A stretch of 64,000 nucleotides of DNA from Pistacia vera (lineage: Eukaryota; Streptophyta; Magnoliopsida; Sapindales; Anacardiaceae), in assembly GCF_008641045.1 (NCBI RefSeq), contig NW_022196082.1:372001-436000 (forward strand). The letters run 5' to 3'. Position 1 is the stretch's first letter, and each line of letters begins with the position of its first letter. Position numbers and translations under genes: made by a program. Of the stretch, positions 25,601 to 36,963 are shown one piece after another. Under the pieces are notes generated by a model, which saw nothing but the letters and a program-made list of their open reading frames with translations, was not told the DNA's origin and did no database searches.

Positions 25601-26155
25601 TGTCTTAAGGCTAAAATTGTGTGTATGAACTGCATTTTGGGTTACTGTTGTGGTTGCAATGGTGGCTGAAATTTCATGTGTTTATGGTTGCATTTGTGGT
25701 CGATCTGTGCATGTAGTGGTGGCTAAAATACTACGTATATATGGTCAATAGTCTTGGCAAGGTAATTGAAATGCTTAAATTGATTTATTGTTGGAATTTT
25801 GTGTGCATTCGATAATTATTTGAATAACATTATGGTTGGAGCTTTGGCATGTCTTGGTTACTTGTGCTTTGGGTGATATTGCTTTTCTTTGGAGTGTTTT
25901 AGGGGGCATCTACATAGATTTTTGGCTGCACGGTTGGGGTGGGTTTAGTATGGTGAGATGATGGTGTTAGTTGGTGTAAATTTATGGGTATTCGGCATGT
26001 GAATGTGGCCATGTTTCCAAGCTTGAATAAGTTATTATTGTTATTATTAAAAATGATGTTTTTAGTTGGTATAAATTTATGGGTATTCGGCATGTGCTCG
26101 TGTATATGTTTTAAATTTTGAATAACTTATTATCCATGAATTATGTGAAATAGCT

Positions 26156-27569
26156 ATGGCTCGTTTAACAGTTAGGCAGAAGATGCACTTGGTTGCCTTT
26201 TTAGTCTTCCATTTGGACATGTTGGAAATCATGTATACCATGCTCGTCTTTCTTGGGTTGGCTAATGTACTTAATATATGGAGTAGACGTAGGGCTGGTA
26301 TATCATATGCTAGTGAGTCCGCGTCTAGGTTGAAGGTTAGGTCGTTGAATTTACACACCATGCTTTTCCAAAGTGATGAGTTATGTTTTAAAAAAAAAAA
26401 GAAAAAAAAGGCTCTATTTGACAAATTATGTAATTTACTTACTATACATGGCAACTTAAAATCAACCCGTCATTCATCCGTAGAAGAATTAGTTGGGACC
26501 TTTCTTCACATCTTTGCCCATAACCAAAAGACCAGAGTCATGAAACGTCAAATGCGTAGATCCATTAAGACAGTAAGCCATAGTTTTCACTTAGTCTTGA
26601 ACGTCGTGTTAAGGTTGCATACCCTGCTATTTAAAAAACCAGAGCCCATTCCCAAGAACTCAACCGATGATCGGTGGAAATGGTTCAAGGTACAGTCTAA
26701 TCACTCAGTTTAGGATGTACATGTAGTTCAATAGCTTATTAAAATCAGACTTAGTGTTTTCTCTAAAATATTTTAGTTGTTCTGTGTTAAAACTGTTTGG
26801 GAGCCATAGATGGAACATACATAAAGGTTCACATGCCCGCTGACGATATACCTAAGTACCGGTCAAGGAAAAGTGAAATCGCAACAAATGTCCTTGGTGT
26901 ATGTCCACCTGACATGCAATTTATATATGTCCTCCCTAGGTGGGAAGGTTCTGTTGCAGATAATAGAGTTCTTAGGGATGCTATTACAAGGAGAAATGGA
27001 TTAAAGGTCCCTCAAGGTAATATAACAAAATAAATTGTATTTTTAATGTTAGGTGTGCCATAATAGTACACTTATTAATTGTTACTGACTTGAAATTGTT
27101 TATTTTAGGGCAATATTATTTATTTGATGCTGGATACACTAACGGGGAAGGGTTTTTGGCCCCTTATTGAGGACAAAGATATCATTTGAGTGAATGGCGG
27201 CAAGGTCACCAACCGGCATCACCATAAGAATTTTTCAACATGAAACACTCTCAAGCAAGAAATTGTATTGAGCGATGTTTCGGCATCCTCAAAGCTCAAT
27301 GGGGAATATTGAAGGACACATCTTACTACCCTATCAAAACTCAATATAGAATCATTACTACATGTTGTCTTTTACACAATTTCATAAGGTATGAGTTGCC
27401 AATTGACCCGGTTGAAGCGGAGTTGCAGGAAGAGATGAACGATGAAGGGCAAGAGGATGACGATGGAGAATTGATCAGGCACGTTAAGCCTAGTGCCGTG
27501 TGGACTGCATTTAGAGACAATTTGGCAGCTGAAATGTTCGATACTTGGATGATTGCGCGGAATGCATGA
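26156..27569 (+). pseudogene. PIF/Harbinger DDE transposase, inactive
   Basis: Transposase of the DDE_Tnp_4 type. Exon 1 (ATG 26156 to about 26690) has the helical N-terminal region and ends RWKWFK before GTACAG. The next exon begins NCLGAIDGTYIK (26791 onward), which gives the first catalytic Asp. WEGSVADNRVLRDA (about 26941-26980) gives the second, and ARNCIERCFGILK (about 27255-27295) the Glu. It ends in TGA at 27567-27569. Defects: TGA at 27168-27170 (CGA expected), TAA at 27225-27227, an A/G run at 26390-26409 coding a run of Lys, and no AG acceptor where exon 2 should begin (reads TTAAAAC near 26787-26793). Confidence 0.85.
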
Positions 27570-27916
27570 TTGTGCTTGTGTTTAGTTTATGTGTAGTGTT
27601 GTGACTTTTTAAATTTATGTTTTTTCTGATTGCCATTTATGAATAACCCAAACTCATATGCTTTGTTTGTGGACTTGTACTTTGACTTACATTTGTCGTA
27701 ATGTGGATGGCTGAATGTTAATTGACCCTGTTCATATATTATTCTTGTTGATTTACTTAAAATTATGAATATCGCTCATATCAGTAGCTCGAACATTATG
27801 TATATACGATGTTGTAACCTGATTTTTTTCCTAATATCACTAATCTGCCCTTTTTTTGTTTCAGCAATATAAAGAGGTCAGCATCGCAGCCCAATGAGTC
27901 CAACAGGAGCATTAGC
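27570..27916. other. Spacer between transposase and Myb-like gene
   Basis: AT-rich spacer. A probable acceptor TTTGTTTCAG (27857-27866) precedes CAATATAAAGAGG and the Myb-like ATG at 27917. Confidence 0.4.
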
Positions 27917-27989
27917 ATGCAAGACGACCCTATGCCTACGAAAAAGGGCAAAAAAGGAAAGGCAAAGGCTAAGGGAAGTAAGCGACAGT

Positions 27990-28572
27990 TAGTGATGGCA
28001 ATGGGCCGGGCCGAGACCGGGTACCCCTTGGCCCAGGCCCAAGCCCGACCTCATGACAAAGGCCCAATCCCGGCCTGGGCCTGTCACGGGTATGACAGAT
28101 AAAGCCCAAGCCTGGCTCGACGGGCTTTTTGTAACCTCAGGCCCGGCCCAAGCCTGCTCATTTTTATAATGTGAATTTCTAAATATTAATAAATTGCAAA
28201 AATTTTTTTATATTTTTAATTCTAGACACAATTTTTAAATATTAATTTATTTTTGAATACTCACCAAATATATAAATGACTTTCCACAAAGTGCATCCAT
28301 CCATCCATCCAAGTAGGGTTTGGGAAAAATAAGTATATATATGTAGGATAATCTTGTAATTAAATATATAGTATAAGGATGATTTAATATAATTAATACT
28401 AAAATTGTCGGGCTGGGCCGGGCTTGAAGACATACCCAAGCCCAGCCTGTACCTGAGGTCGAGCCTTAAAATCAAGCTTAGGCCCAAGCCCAAGCCCACG
28501 AACATCGGGTAAAGCCCGACCTTTTCGAGCCAGGCCGGGTACTCGAAAATATCGGGCCCACTGTCATCTCTA
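27990..28572. mobile_element. hAT MITE inserted in the Myb-like exon
   Basis: Flanked by a perfect 8-bp duplication GCGACAGT (27982-27989 and 28573-28580). Ends TAGTGATGGCAATGGGCC (left) and, on the other strand, TAGAGATGACAGTGGGCC (right). Both sides are rich in GGGCCGGG/AAGCCCGG motifs. Taking out the element and one copy of the duplication joins the reading frame ...KGSKRQ to WTKKEE, which confirms the boundaries to the base. Non-coding. Confidence 0.93.
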
Positions 28573-28674
28573 GCGACAGTGGACAAAAAAGGAGGAAGTT
28601 GTGTTGGTGGAGTGTCTGTTGGAGCTGAAAGAGCACCACTATGGAGAATTGAGTGGGGGTTCAAATGCGGTTAC

Positions 28675-31600
28675 TGTAACACCCCACTTGAAATACGTAG
28701 CCATTGTTTATGGTATGGCCTAAGGGATTACTGAATTGCCCCTAAATGAGTTTGTATATTGCTCATGTTGTTTGGTTGGCCTTTGGTTGAGTTGATGTTT
28801 TGGGTTTGATTGAGTGTGTATCATGGAATTGATCAAGACTTGGCGGATTTTGGAGTTACAGCCTTCGCCAGGGAGAGGAAGAAGATTCGCCGCGGCGACA
28901 TTGGTTCTATGTTGGCGGTGTCGGTTCTGGAATGTTTCGCCGGGGCGACAGGAAGTTCTTCGCTGCGGCGACAGGACGGCAGAAAAGTTCCTTGAGTTTT
29001 CTAGAGAATTCTTCATAGGGGTAAAATGACCATTCTACCCCTAATTAGCAGGAAAAGTGGGGAGTAAAATATAAGGAAATTTCATGGAGAATAGTGTAAA
29101 ATGGGGGTGAGTTTGTAAAGAGTTAAAGGATAAAGGTGGAATTTTCAAGAAAGAGTAAGGGCAAAATGGGAAAGAGTGTATATTATATGAGCTAATAAGG
29201 GTTGAGTTCTCTAAACCCATTCATTGCACCCATTTCCACCGCCTCTTCATCTCCCATTTTCTCTCAATTCCTCACTCAATCTTCTAAGGGATTTTTGAGA
29301 GTTTTGAGTTGGAATTTGACAAAGAAGTGATCCTAAGCAAGAAGAGGTAAGAATCCCTACTTTAGAGATGAGTTTTATTCATGTAAGGGTTAAGTTCTTA
29401 CTAAGTTTATGCTTAGGAAATAAGGGAAAAGTCATGATCCAACAAGAGTAGAGAGCTTTAGTGGAGACTACTCAAGTATGAGGTAAGTAAATCCAACTCA
29501 AGCTAAAGTTTAAGAAATTCTTAAGTAGAGATTTATTTATGCATGTATATATGATGCTTATTGAGAAATTGAGTAGAGATGTATGTTTATTTGTTGAGAA
29601 ATTGAGTTGAGAAGAGTATTTATGTTATGTTTGTTGGATATTTCCTTTATGGAAAGTGTTTATGAGTAATAGTTTGAGATGAAGTTGGAGGAGATTGAGT
29701 ATGTATTTTGGGAGTGTTTTTCTATGATAGGGTTTATGCCCATAGAAGGGAATTTACTTCCAATTCTGGATGGTTAAAAAGAGAAGGAGAGTTGTAGTTA
29801 GAGAAGAGTTTTTATGTGCACATGAGTTGCTTGATGAAATGCCTAGGTGAAATCTGCCCTGTCACTGCCGTGACTTTCTAAGTGATTTTTTGGCATTTTA
29901 CGGATTGAACTGGGCTGAGACCAAAACTTCAACGTTGTAGCCCTGTCTCTAAGCTTTAAAAGAAGACCAAAACCGTAGCAATCCAATGTGTATAATGCAA
30001 GTTATGCCCTTTTTAGTGTGACCTGTGCAGAATGACGATTTTAGAGCAATATTGCATTTGACATTTCATAAGTGCATTAATGAGTATGAACCATCCATAT
30101 GCATTAATTGTGCATTGAGAAGTAGTTTGAGAAAGAATAGAGAATGTTGAGTATGAGCTACCTTATGAGTACTAGCTTAAGAGGAGAGAATTTTGAGTAT
30201 AAGCTATACTATGAGTAATAGTTTGAGTGAGAAAGAGTAAAGGATGTTGAGAATAGCAACTCTTAAGAGTAAAGAGAAAGAGAGATTGAGCACTAGCGAA
30301 TAAGAGAGAGAAAAGTGCTAAAGAAGAGAATATAGTAAGTTGTGCGATGGGGAACCTGTGAGTGACAAGTAGAGTCACGAGAGTGGGTGCTTTGTGATCC
30401 CCAGCCGTGCCTCCGATCAGATGAGGCTGTGACCGTCACGCAGAGTGGATCATGAGGTTCCAGCCGTGCCTCCGGTAAGATGAGGCCGTGACATTCAGAG
30501 AGAGAGAGAATACACTCACATGGCCAAAGGTTCCGAATCCATGCATAACTAAATCCGATCGGTAGAGAAATGAGCGGAAGTCACGTAGAGTGGTAGCGCC
30601 CAGCCGTGCCTCCGGTCAGATGAGGTCGTGACATTCCAATGAGTAAGAATGAGAAAGAAAAGAAATAGAAAGAATAGAGATGAGAAAAGCTAAGAGTTAA
30701 GCTATATTATGAGTACTAGATTGAGAAAGAGATTAGCAAACATGAGAAAGAATAAGAGAGAGATAAAAGCATAGAGTAGGTTATGCGATGGGGAACCCGT
30801 GAGTAATGGGTAGAGTATTCCCACATGTACGCTGCATTGAGAGAGCGACATGAGTATGAGAAAGAGAAGTGGTGTAGCCCGTGAGAGTGCATGCGGATGA
30901 GGGCTATACCCGAGTACCCGAGAGAGAGATTATACACTCACATGGCCAAGGGTTCCGAATCCATGCATAACCAAGTCCAATCGGCTAGGATGAGGAAAAG
31001 TCATGTAGAGCGAGAGTGAGTCCTGGCCGTGCCTCCGGTAAGATGAGGCCATGATTACTAAAGAGAGTTAACAGAAAAGAGTTATGAGAAACAGAAACAG
31101 AAACAGAAATGAGAATGAGATAATAGAAAGAATTAAAGAATGAGAAAGCTTGAGAAGAATGAGATAGAAAGAGAGAGAATAAGAGGAAGAATGAGAGAGT
31201 TTGAGTTAGCAAGAATAGAAAGTAAAAGAAAGAAACATGCAATTCTTTTGCATTAATTGCATGTACCTCTCATACATGCATGTACCATGAGTTCTTCCAT
31301 GGTTAGTGAGAGTATAATGAGAATAAGAGAAAGAACCATGATTTCCCTTCATGGTGAGTATGATGAGAATAAGAGAGAACCATGATTGCCCTTCATGGTG
31401 AGTAAGAATAAGAGAAGGAGAAAAGAGAATAAGAATAGAGAGAAAGAAAGAATAAAAAGAGCAGAACAGAGTTAAAGGAGAATAAGAGTATTAGAAAGAA
31501 AGAGAGGATCAGTGAGAATTAGAAAGAGAAGAACGGTAGAGTAAGGAAAGAACCAAAGAGTGAGTTGCGGGGACAGGTAGTAGAGGTTTTACTTACTAAG

Positions 31601-31878
31601 CATTGTTGTGCTCACCCCGTTGTTCTTCTCTGTTTTGCAGGAAATAGGAGCAGCAGTCGGATGGACGTCAAGGAGCAAAGAGTTTTGGCACCACTGTCCA
31701 CCAGCTATGATTTTTTGTATTAATTAGAAAGTTTTTAAATACATAGTCTTTTGTATTTGTAAAGAATTATATTTTATGAGTAAAGAAAAATTTGAGCCCA
31801 CTATTTTCCATACGCTATGTATATCTATAATTTACATAGTATGTATTATAAGAATAGTAGTAAAGAGGAGGTGTTACA
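28675..31878 (+). mobile_element. Solo LTR, Tekay-like, with GA-rich interior
   Basis: Begins TGTAACACCCC and ends GGTGTTACA, the long-LTR Tekay/Del pattern. A TATA-like TATATTATATGAGC lies near 29180, and the 3' part has CTCACCCCGTTG...TTTTGCAGG (about 31612-31642). It interrupts the Myb-like gene between SNAVT and FGYQADVKK. No primer site or coding follows. A clean 5-bp duplication is not seen: GTTAC precedes the left end and also occurs within the right terminus. About 30140-31600 is low-complexity GA-rich DNA. Confidence 0.75.
30340..31050. repeat. ~430-bp tandem duplication inside the solo LTR
   Basis: GCGATGGGGAACC(T/C)GTGAGT occurs near 30344 and 30785. CACATGGCCAA(A/G)GGTTCCGA occurs near 30517 and 30940. 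CCGTGCCTCCGG(T)(C/A)AGATGAGG occurs near 30404, 30463, 30603 and 31026. Spacing between matching marks is about 423-441 bp. Confidence 0.75.
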
Positions 31879-32783
31879 TTTTGGTTACCAAGCTGACGTC
31901 AAAAAGATGATGCGGGAAAAACTTCCTTATTACGGTCTGAAAGCACAACCGCATATCGACTCCAGGGTCAAGATGTTAAGGAAGCAATATAATGCAATCA
32001 ACGAGATGCTTGAGAAAAGTAGCGGCTTCAGGTGGAATGATGAGGAGAAATGCATTACATGTACCAAGGATGTCTTCCATGACTAGGTCCAGGTAAGTAT
32101 GCTTGTGTTAGTTTATTTGTGTATATTTATTTTCTAAACTTCATGTTTATATGTACTCATACAAATGTAATATGTCTTATGATGATTAACTTTTTTTGTA
32201 GAGTCATCCTTTTGCAAGAGCACTGCGACACAAACTGTGGGTGCACTATGATTCCTTTGTCGCCATCTACGGCAAAGATAAGGCCAACAGAGCTGGTGCA
32301 GAGACAACAATTGATGTTGTTGAAGATTTGGATAATGACACTGCTAACAACAATGATGAACAGATGGACATAGATGTCGATGTAGATCTCGATGTCAACG
32401 GGCAGACCAGTGCACCACAGAAGGATGATGTGGTTAATTCTACATGTCAGGCAACCACTGTCAGTCAAAGCAGAGTTGCGGTCAGTAGTAAGAGGAGGAA
32501 AAATGATGCTAGAAAAGCAATAGACTGGCAAGCCACATTGAACAGGTTTGAGACTGCCTTGGCTGGGACCCGAGCTGAGCTAAAGGGTATTGTTGACTAT
32601 TTCAAGAAGAAGACCCAAGAGAAAGACCGTAAAAGGTAGGTGTATTCAGTCATTTCTCAGTTGGATAGGTTCATAGTGACCGAGATGCTAACAGCCACCA
32701 CGGAGATTTGCAAGGGACCTCACAAGATAGATATCTTGTTTGGGTTACCAATGCACGTGTAGAGAGATTTTGTGAAGATGTAG

Positions 32784-33835
32784 CTTAGAGCAAGTAATGA
32801 GTACCACCCAACGTTTGATTTCTAGTGAAGTCTTGTAATGGGTTTTTTTTTTTTTTTTTTTTTTTGTGCATAGGGCTATTAGTATGCAGACACAGTGGTT
32901 GTATTCCCGTATTTGTATTTTGCCTATATTCTAACTGCATATAGGATGATGTCTTTTGTTATGTTTTTGTCAAAATCATGTCTATCTAGTAATTAAATGG
33001 TAATGCCCTACGTTTGCAGTTAGTACGGGAAGGTAAGGATCACTAATTTGGAATGTAAAAAACTCTTAACTTTGGTAGTGATGTATAAAATGATGTGTGC
33101 ATGTCTATGCATTTAATGTTTGTGTTGCCTTAGTATGGTGAATGTGGCATTTTGATTTACTTATGGAAACTGACATTTAGTTCACCAAGAAAGTACGGTA
33201 AAGGTATACTAGCAATTATAAAGTGTCAGTTCTCTAATTTTTGTTTTCTTTGCCTCTTTGATGTGCTATATTTTATGGGTTGGTGTGCAAGAACGGTGGA
33301 AGGACCACCACATTGCCCAGTAGTGATGACGAAAAGTGCAAAAGTTTGTGAACAATGTCAAGAGAGCCACACAGTTTGTACGGATAACAATGTGAAAGGT
33401 ATTACGATTGGATATTTATGGAGTTAATTTGTTGTATGGTTGGGAATAATACTTCTTAATGTAGTTCATAATTGATTGATGTGCAGATGTAGGCGGGACC
33501 AGTCATTCAGTACATGAAAAATGTCAGGAGATTCTTTCAGCCTTATAGGGCAGCAAATGCAAAGGTACTAACCTTACAACTCATAAACCGACTAATGCTT
33601 TCAATTATGAAAGATGTTTAGAATTGTTTGCTAATGTAAATGAATGGTGAACATATGTAGGTGCCACAAATCAACGAAGGTTGAGTAGGCGATCGGCAAA
33701 CAGAAGGGGAGGGGGGTTGTTGAGCAATAGTATGTTTGACCTCCACATGGGGTATAGAACTGTCTTACAATTCAGATGCTTCAGGCCATATTTACATAAT
33801 ATGTTTACCTCATATGATTAACTACATATTTCTGA
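32784..33835. other. Spacer upstream of the Ulp1-like exons; possible decayed N-terminal exons
   Basis: Contains a long T-run (about 32840-32863). Short open stretches at 33290-33430 and 33490-33560 are bounded by GT/AG-like sites and could be worn N-terminal exons of the Ulp1-like gene, but I recognise no domain in them. Confidence 0.3.
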
Positions 33836-34834
33836 TCTGCAGGAAGTTGTGGAGGAGTTTTAAAGGAGATAACTTGCACAATTTCATCACCCTGGACTGC
33901 ATGTGGTTTTTTATGTACATAGAAGAAGTGTACAAAGGGAACGTCCTGAAGTAGATTGACGAATTGGACATATTCTCAAGGAAATATGTGTTCATTCCTA
34001 TAGTCCTCTGGTGAGTGAAGATATTGTGTCTGTAGGCATTTGTTTTATACTTACCAAATGCAGACATGGGTTGATTTCGGTTGCTTCAGACTTGACATTG
34101 ATAATATGCATAAATTATGCTAACAGGGGTCATTGGAGTTTGCTAATTTTGTGCAACTTTGGTGGAGATGTGAACTTGAAAATTAAAACTCGATGCATGG
34201 TGCTGCTTGATTCCCTTGGATCGGAAAACGGAATGAGGCTGCAACCTTTGATTCGATGATAAACTTTGATTATTTCACAATTATTTGCAAGCACATTTGA
34301 GCACATAATGAAATTGTATTATTGGAGATGTGGTACTGGAATGGGTTTCAAATTGTCCAACTTTAATTATGCAAGTTTGTGAGGGATATTTATGAATCAA
34401 GAACAATGCCCAACATCCAGCATTGGTTGAGAATCTGCCTTTGCTAGTGCCTAAGGTGATAAAATAGTATATTGTGTTGGTTGATGGTAATTAGTGGTTG
34501 ATATGTTCAGAATTTCATGTATTTGCTGTGACCGATAAATGCACTCACCAGGTCGCTCAACAACGGAACTACATGGATTACGAATATTTCGTATGATATT
34601 ATATAACCAAGTTTGTGGAAGCTACCCTAGAAGATTTTTCAATCAACGATAGGTATCCTTACTTTGTAAGTACTGCAATCATTTAATTGATCAAGTTGAT
34701 TTGTTTATTGTCTCTTCAATTATAATATGTGGGTTATTGTTGATGATTTTTATTCTCCACAGATGACGCAAGATTGGTTCATACTGGCTGAATTTACAGC
34801 CTTCCGTGACAAACTGTTGTGTGAAGTTGAGTAG
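33836..34834 (+). pseudogene. Ulp1-like C48 cysteine protease, inactive
   Basis: Related to SUMO-specific proteases. Exon A (about 33840-34010) reads KLWRSFKGDNLHNF, then a TAG at 33952-33954 (CAG expected), then DELDIFSRKYVFIPIVLW. The intron has GTGAGT at 34011 and AG at 34126. Exon B (34127-34259) has GHWSLLIL (catalytic His) and MVLLDSLGSE (catalytic Asp). Exon C (34552-34674) reads VAQQRNYMDYEYFV, where the family has a Cys after Asp: here it is Tyr (34579-34581). TGA follows at 34594-34596 (TGG expected). Exon D (34763-34834) reads MTQDWFILAEFTAFRDKLL and stops. It lies inside the apparent Harbinger ends. Confidence 0.75.
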
Positions 34835-36391
34835 CATAGGCTGTGTTTTATTCATTTATGTATGACTATTGTGTATTGAGTATTGTGTAATTTGTATTTG
34901 CAGATGTCAGATTGAGTTCACTTAAAAAATTGTGGTGATTACGTTCACTATTACAACGTGCGAAATTATGTATTATTATTGGTTCATAGATTTAAAGAGC
35001 ATCATTATTCTGCTTGTAGTTAATTTATCGGTACATTGCTTGGATTCAGTATAATGTAAATGCACAAGTACTTCAAAATATGTGATATTACAAATGTACC
35101 AATAATTCTCACACTTTTCACACATAGTTTCGGTCCAGGACAAGTGGAAAAAGTTAACAAATTTCCTCAAATTTGGAAACTTGCATCTAAATTCCAGACA
35201 TGGTGTAAACCAAAAAAATACAATTTTTCTTTTGCCTTGAAAAAAAAAAAAGGGGCTTCAATTGGACTAAAGTAGAAATTAACATGTACGAAATATGACT
35301 TGTGGCAATACACAAATCAAAGTTTTAAATTGGGAGATGGGAAATAGCAGGGTGAGGCGTTGAATGTATACCCAACATAAAATACAATAGGTTTTTTTCG
35401 GAGTTTCAATAATCTGTGTAAATTTGTCAATAAATGACTTAACAATAAAATACTTGGCTAAAATATAAGAAAAAGAATTTTGTTAATTGATCATTTCTTT
35501 TATTAACTAAACACATTAATTGTTTATACCCAGTAATCATCTAAAAGGCATTTTAGTAAAATGTAATCAAGAGATATGTTCTTACAACCAACCAAACAGA
35601 TTAATTAGTAATACAAGTAATCATCCCAAGGGCATTCTAATAAAAGGGTATTTCAGGACATATGTTATTACTATCAACCAAACACATTAATTATTAATAC
35701 ATCGTAATTGAACCAAGCATAATAATAATTCAAACCCGGTAATTTACAATGTAATATTTCTTTCCAGTAATCTTATTACTAAAATAAAATAAAAAACATT
35801 ATATGATCCAAATGCCTCAAAAAAGTAAAATTACATAACTTAAATCTAAACACAGAAATTTTTTAAAGAGCATAATAATTAAATTACCTAATATACCCTT
35901 ATCCATAATAAATGTAAATTTACATAAAATCAAATAGTCTAAAATTTATTTATTTAGAAAAGCTTTAAATATCTTCATCAACATAGTGGTTGGAACTGTT
36001 TGTTGGAAATAGTCAATGGCCGTCGGAATTTGGTGGCCAATTTTTTTTTTTTTTTTTCAATATGATATAATAACAATATTGGTATCAAAATATTCTTTTT
36101 TGAAGGATCTATTTATTGATACAACTTTTTTTTTTTTTTTTTTTGTAAAAGTGTATTTTTTTGGGATCTGATAGAGAAAGTTTCGGTGTGATATCCCAAA
36201 AAAATATGTTTTTGTTGTCCTTAATACCAATATGGAATCTTAAAATCATTAAAAAATTTATGGTCATAGAATGCGGTGGCCGACAACCTTTAAAAATTTT
36301 CTAAGTTAAGATTTTAATTATTAATTATAATAACCTACATTATATTAATAATTAATAATCAATTATAATTTAGAGTATAATTATATAGTAT
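34835..36391. other. Right part of the Harbinger composite and AT-rich flank
   Basis: No gene. Between 35500 and 35760 three diverged copies of a subterminal block (ACCAAACA(C/G)ATTAAT with TATGTT and GGCATT) lead to the right terminus at 35818. From 35819 the sequence is AT-rich, with T-runs at 36041-36058 and 36126-36144 inside a foldback. Confidence 0.5.
36074..36233. repeat. Foldback (inverted repeat) structure
   Basis: Outer arms CAATATTGGTAT (36074-36085) and ATACCAATATGG (36224-36235). Inner arms ATTTTTTTGGGATC (36155-36168) and GATATCCCAAAAAAAT (36190-36205). The two nested pairs indicate a decayed palindromic element. Confidence 0.6.
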
Positions 36392-36396
36392 GAAAT

Positions 36397-36630
36397 TGTT
36401 GATGCGTGATTTTTAACACCAACTAATCGACACGTGCGTAACGTTGATTGGTCAAGAGACACACGTGATTATAGATAGAATGTAGAGTAAATGCAATGAG
36501 AGCTTTTTAAAGTGGTTTGGATGCTAAGGTAGCAAGTCCTACGTCCACTGATTTGTATTAGTATTATGGGTCAGGTCGCAACAGCGGACTGACTTACAAA
36601 TGATTAGGGAAAAGTAAATACAAAGTTACA

Positions 36631-36661
<31 letters not shown>

Positions 36662-36963
36662 TAGTTCAGAGTGTAAAATAGTTGAATCCCCTTAATGAAG
36701 GGGTCTTCCTCTTTTTATAGTGAGATGAGTGCAAGTAATCATCATTAAATCCATGGGTTGGTGTGAATGTCAGGACAAAATCCGCCTTCACGTCACATTG
36801 CCCACCTTCCAAGCTGATTTCACGCGATTTGGAGCAGGGAAATGGACACGTGGGAGCTCCATAGCGTCTAGCAGGCCTGACATGTGCTTACCGTTCTGAT
36901 AGGAGCAGGTCACACCCCATCACGTGATTTCCCACGTCAGCCCTTGATTTCCCAGGCGTAACA
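36397..36963 (-). repeat. LTR (3' LTR in element orientation)
   Basis: 567 bp, starts TGTTGATGCGTG and ends GGCGTAACA as read on the plus strand. It contains a GA microsatellite (about 36630-36656), longer than in the other LTR, which explains most of the length difference. CACGTG-type boxes recur near 36434, 36465, 36848 and 36921. Confidence 0.95.

Larger units (their letters stand above)
27917..32783 (+). pseudogene. Harbinger Myb/SANT-like partner gene, twice interrupted
   Basis: Companion DNA-binding protein of PIF/Harbinger elements (Myb/SANT-like fold). Pieces: 27917-27989 (basic KKGKKGKAKAKG stretch), 28581-28674 (VECLLELKEHHYGELSGG), and 31879-32092 (KKMMREKLPYYGLKAQPHID, NEMLEKSSGFRWND). 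After the intron 32093-32201 (GT-AG) comes 32202-32783 (FARALRHKLWVHYDSFVAIY, an acidic repeat DIDVDVDLDV, then a helical C-terminus). A hAT MITE separates pieces one and two, and a solo LTR pieces two and three. Stops at 32084-32086 (TGG expected) and 32637-32639 (CAG expected) add to the damage; the natural stop is probably 32781-32783. Confidence 0.85.
24214..35818 (+). mobile_element. PIF/Harbinger-like composite with two genes plus a Ulp1-like gene
   Basis: Left end GGGGGCCGTTTGGATC (24214-24229). Right end, reverse complement, GAGGCATTTGGATC (35805-35818). Both ends continue with AATGTTTT and both subterminal regions carry TTACCGG and GTGTTTGGTT motifs, as in plant PIF elements. Inside are a DDE transposase (26156-27569), a Myb/SANT-like gene (27917-32783) and a decayed Ulp1-like gene (33836-34834). 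A 3-bp duplication is not clear. The span includes a 583-bp hAT MITE and a 3.2-kb solo LTR. The outer limits are less sure than the gene identities. Confidence 0.6.
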
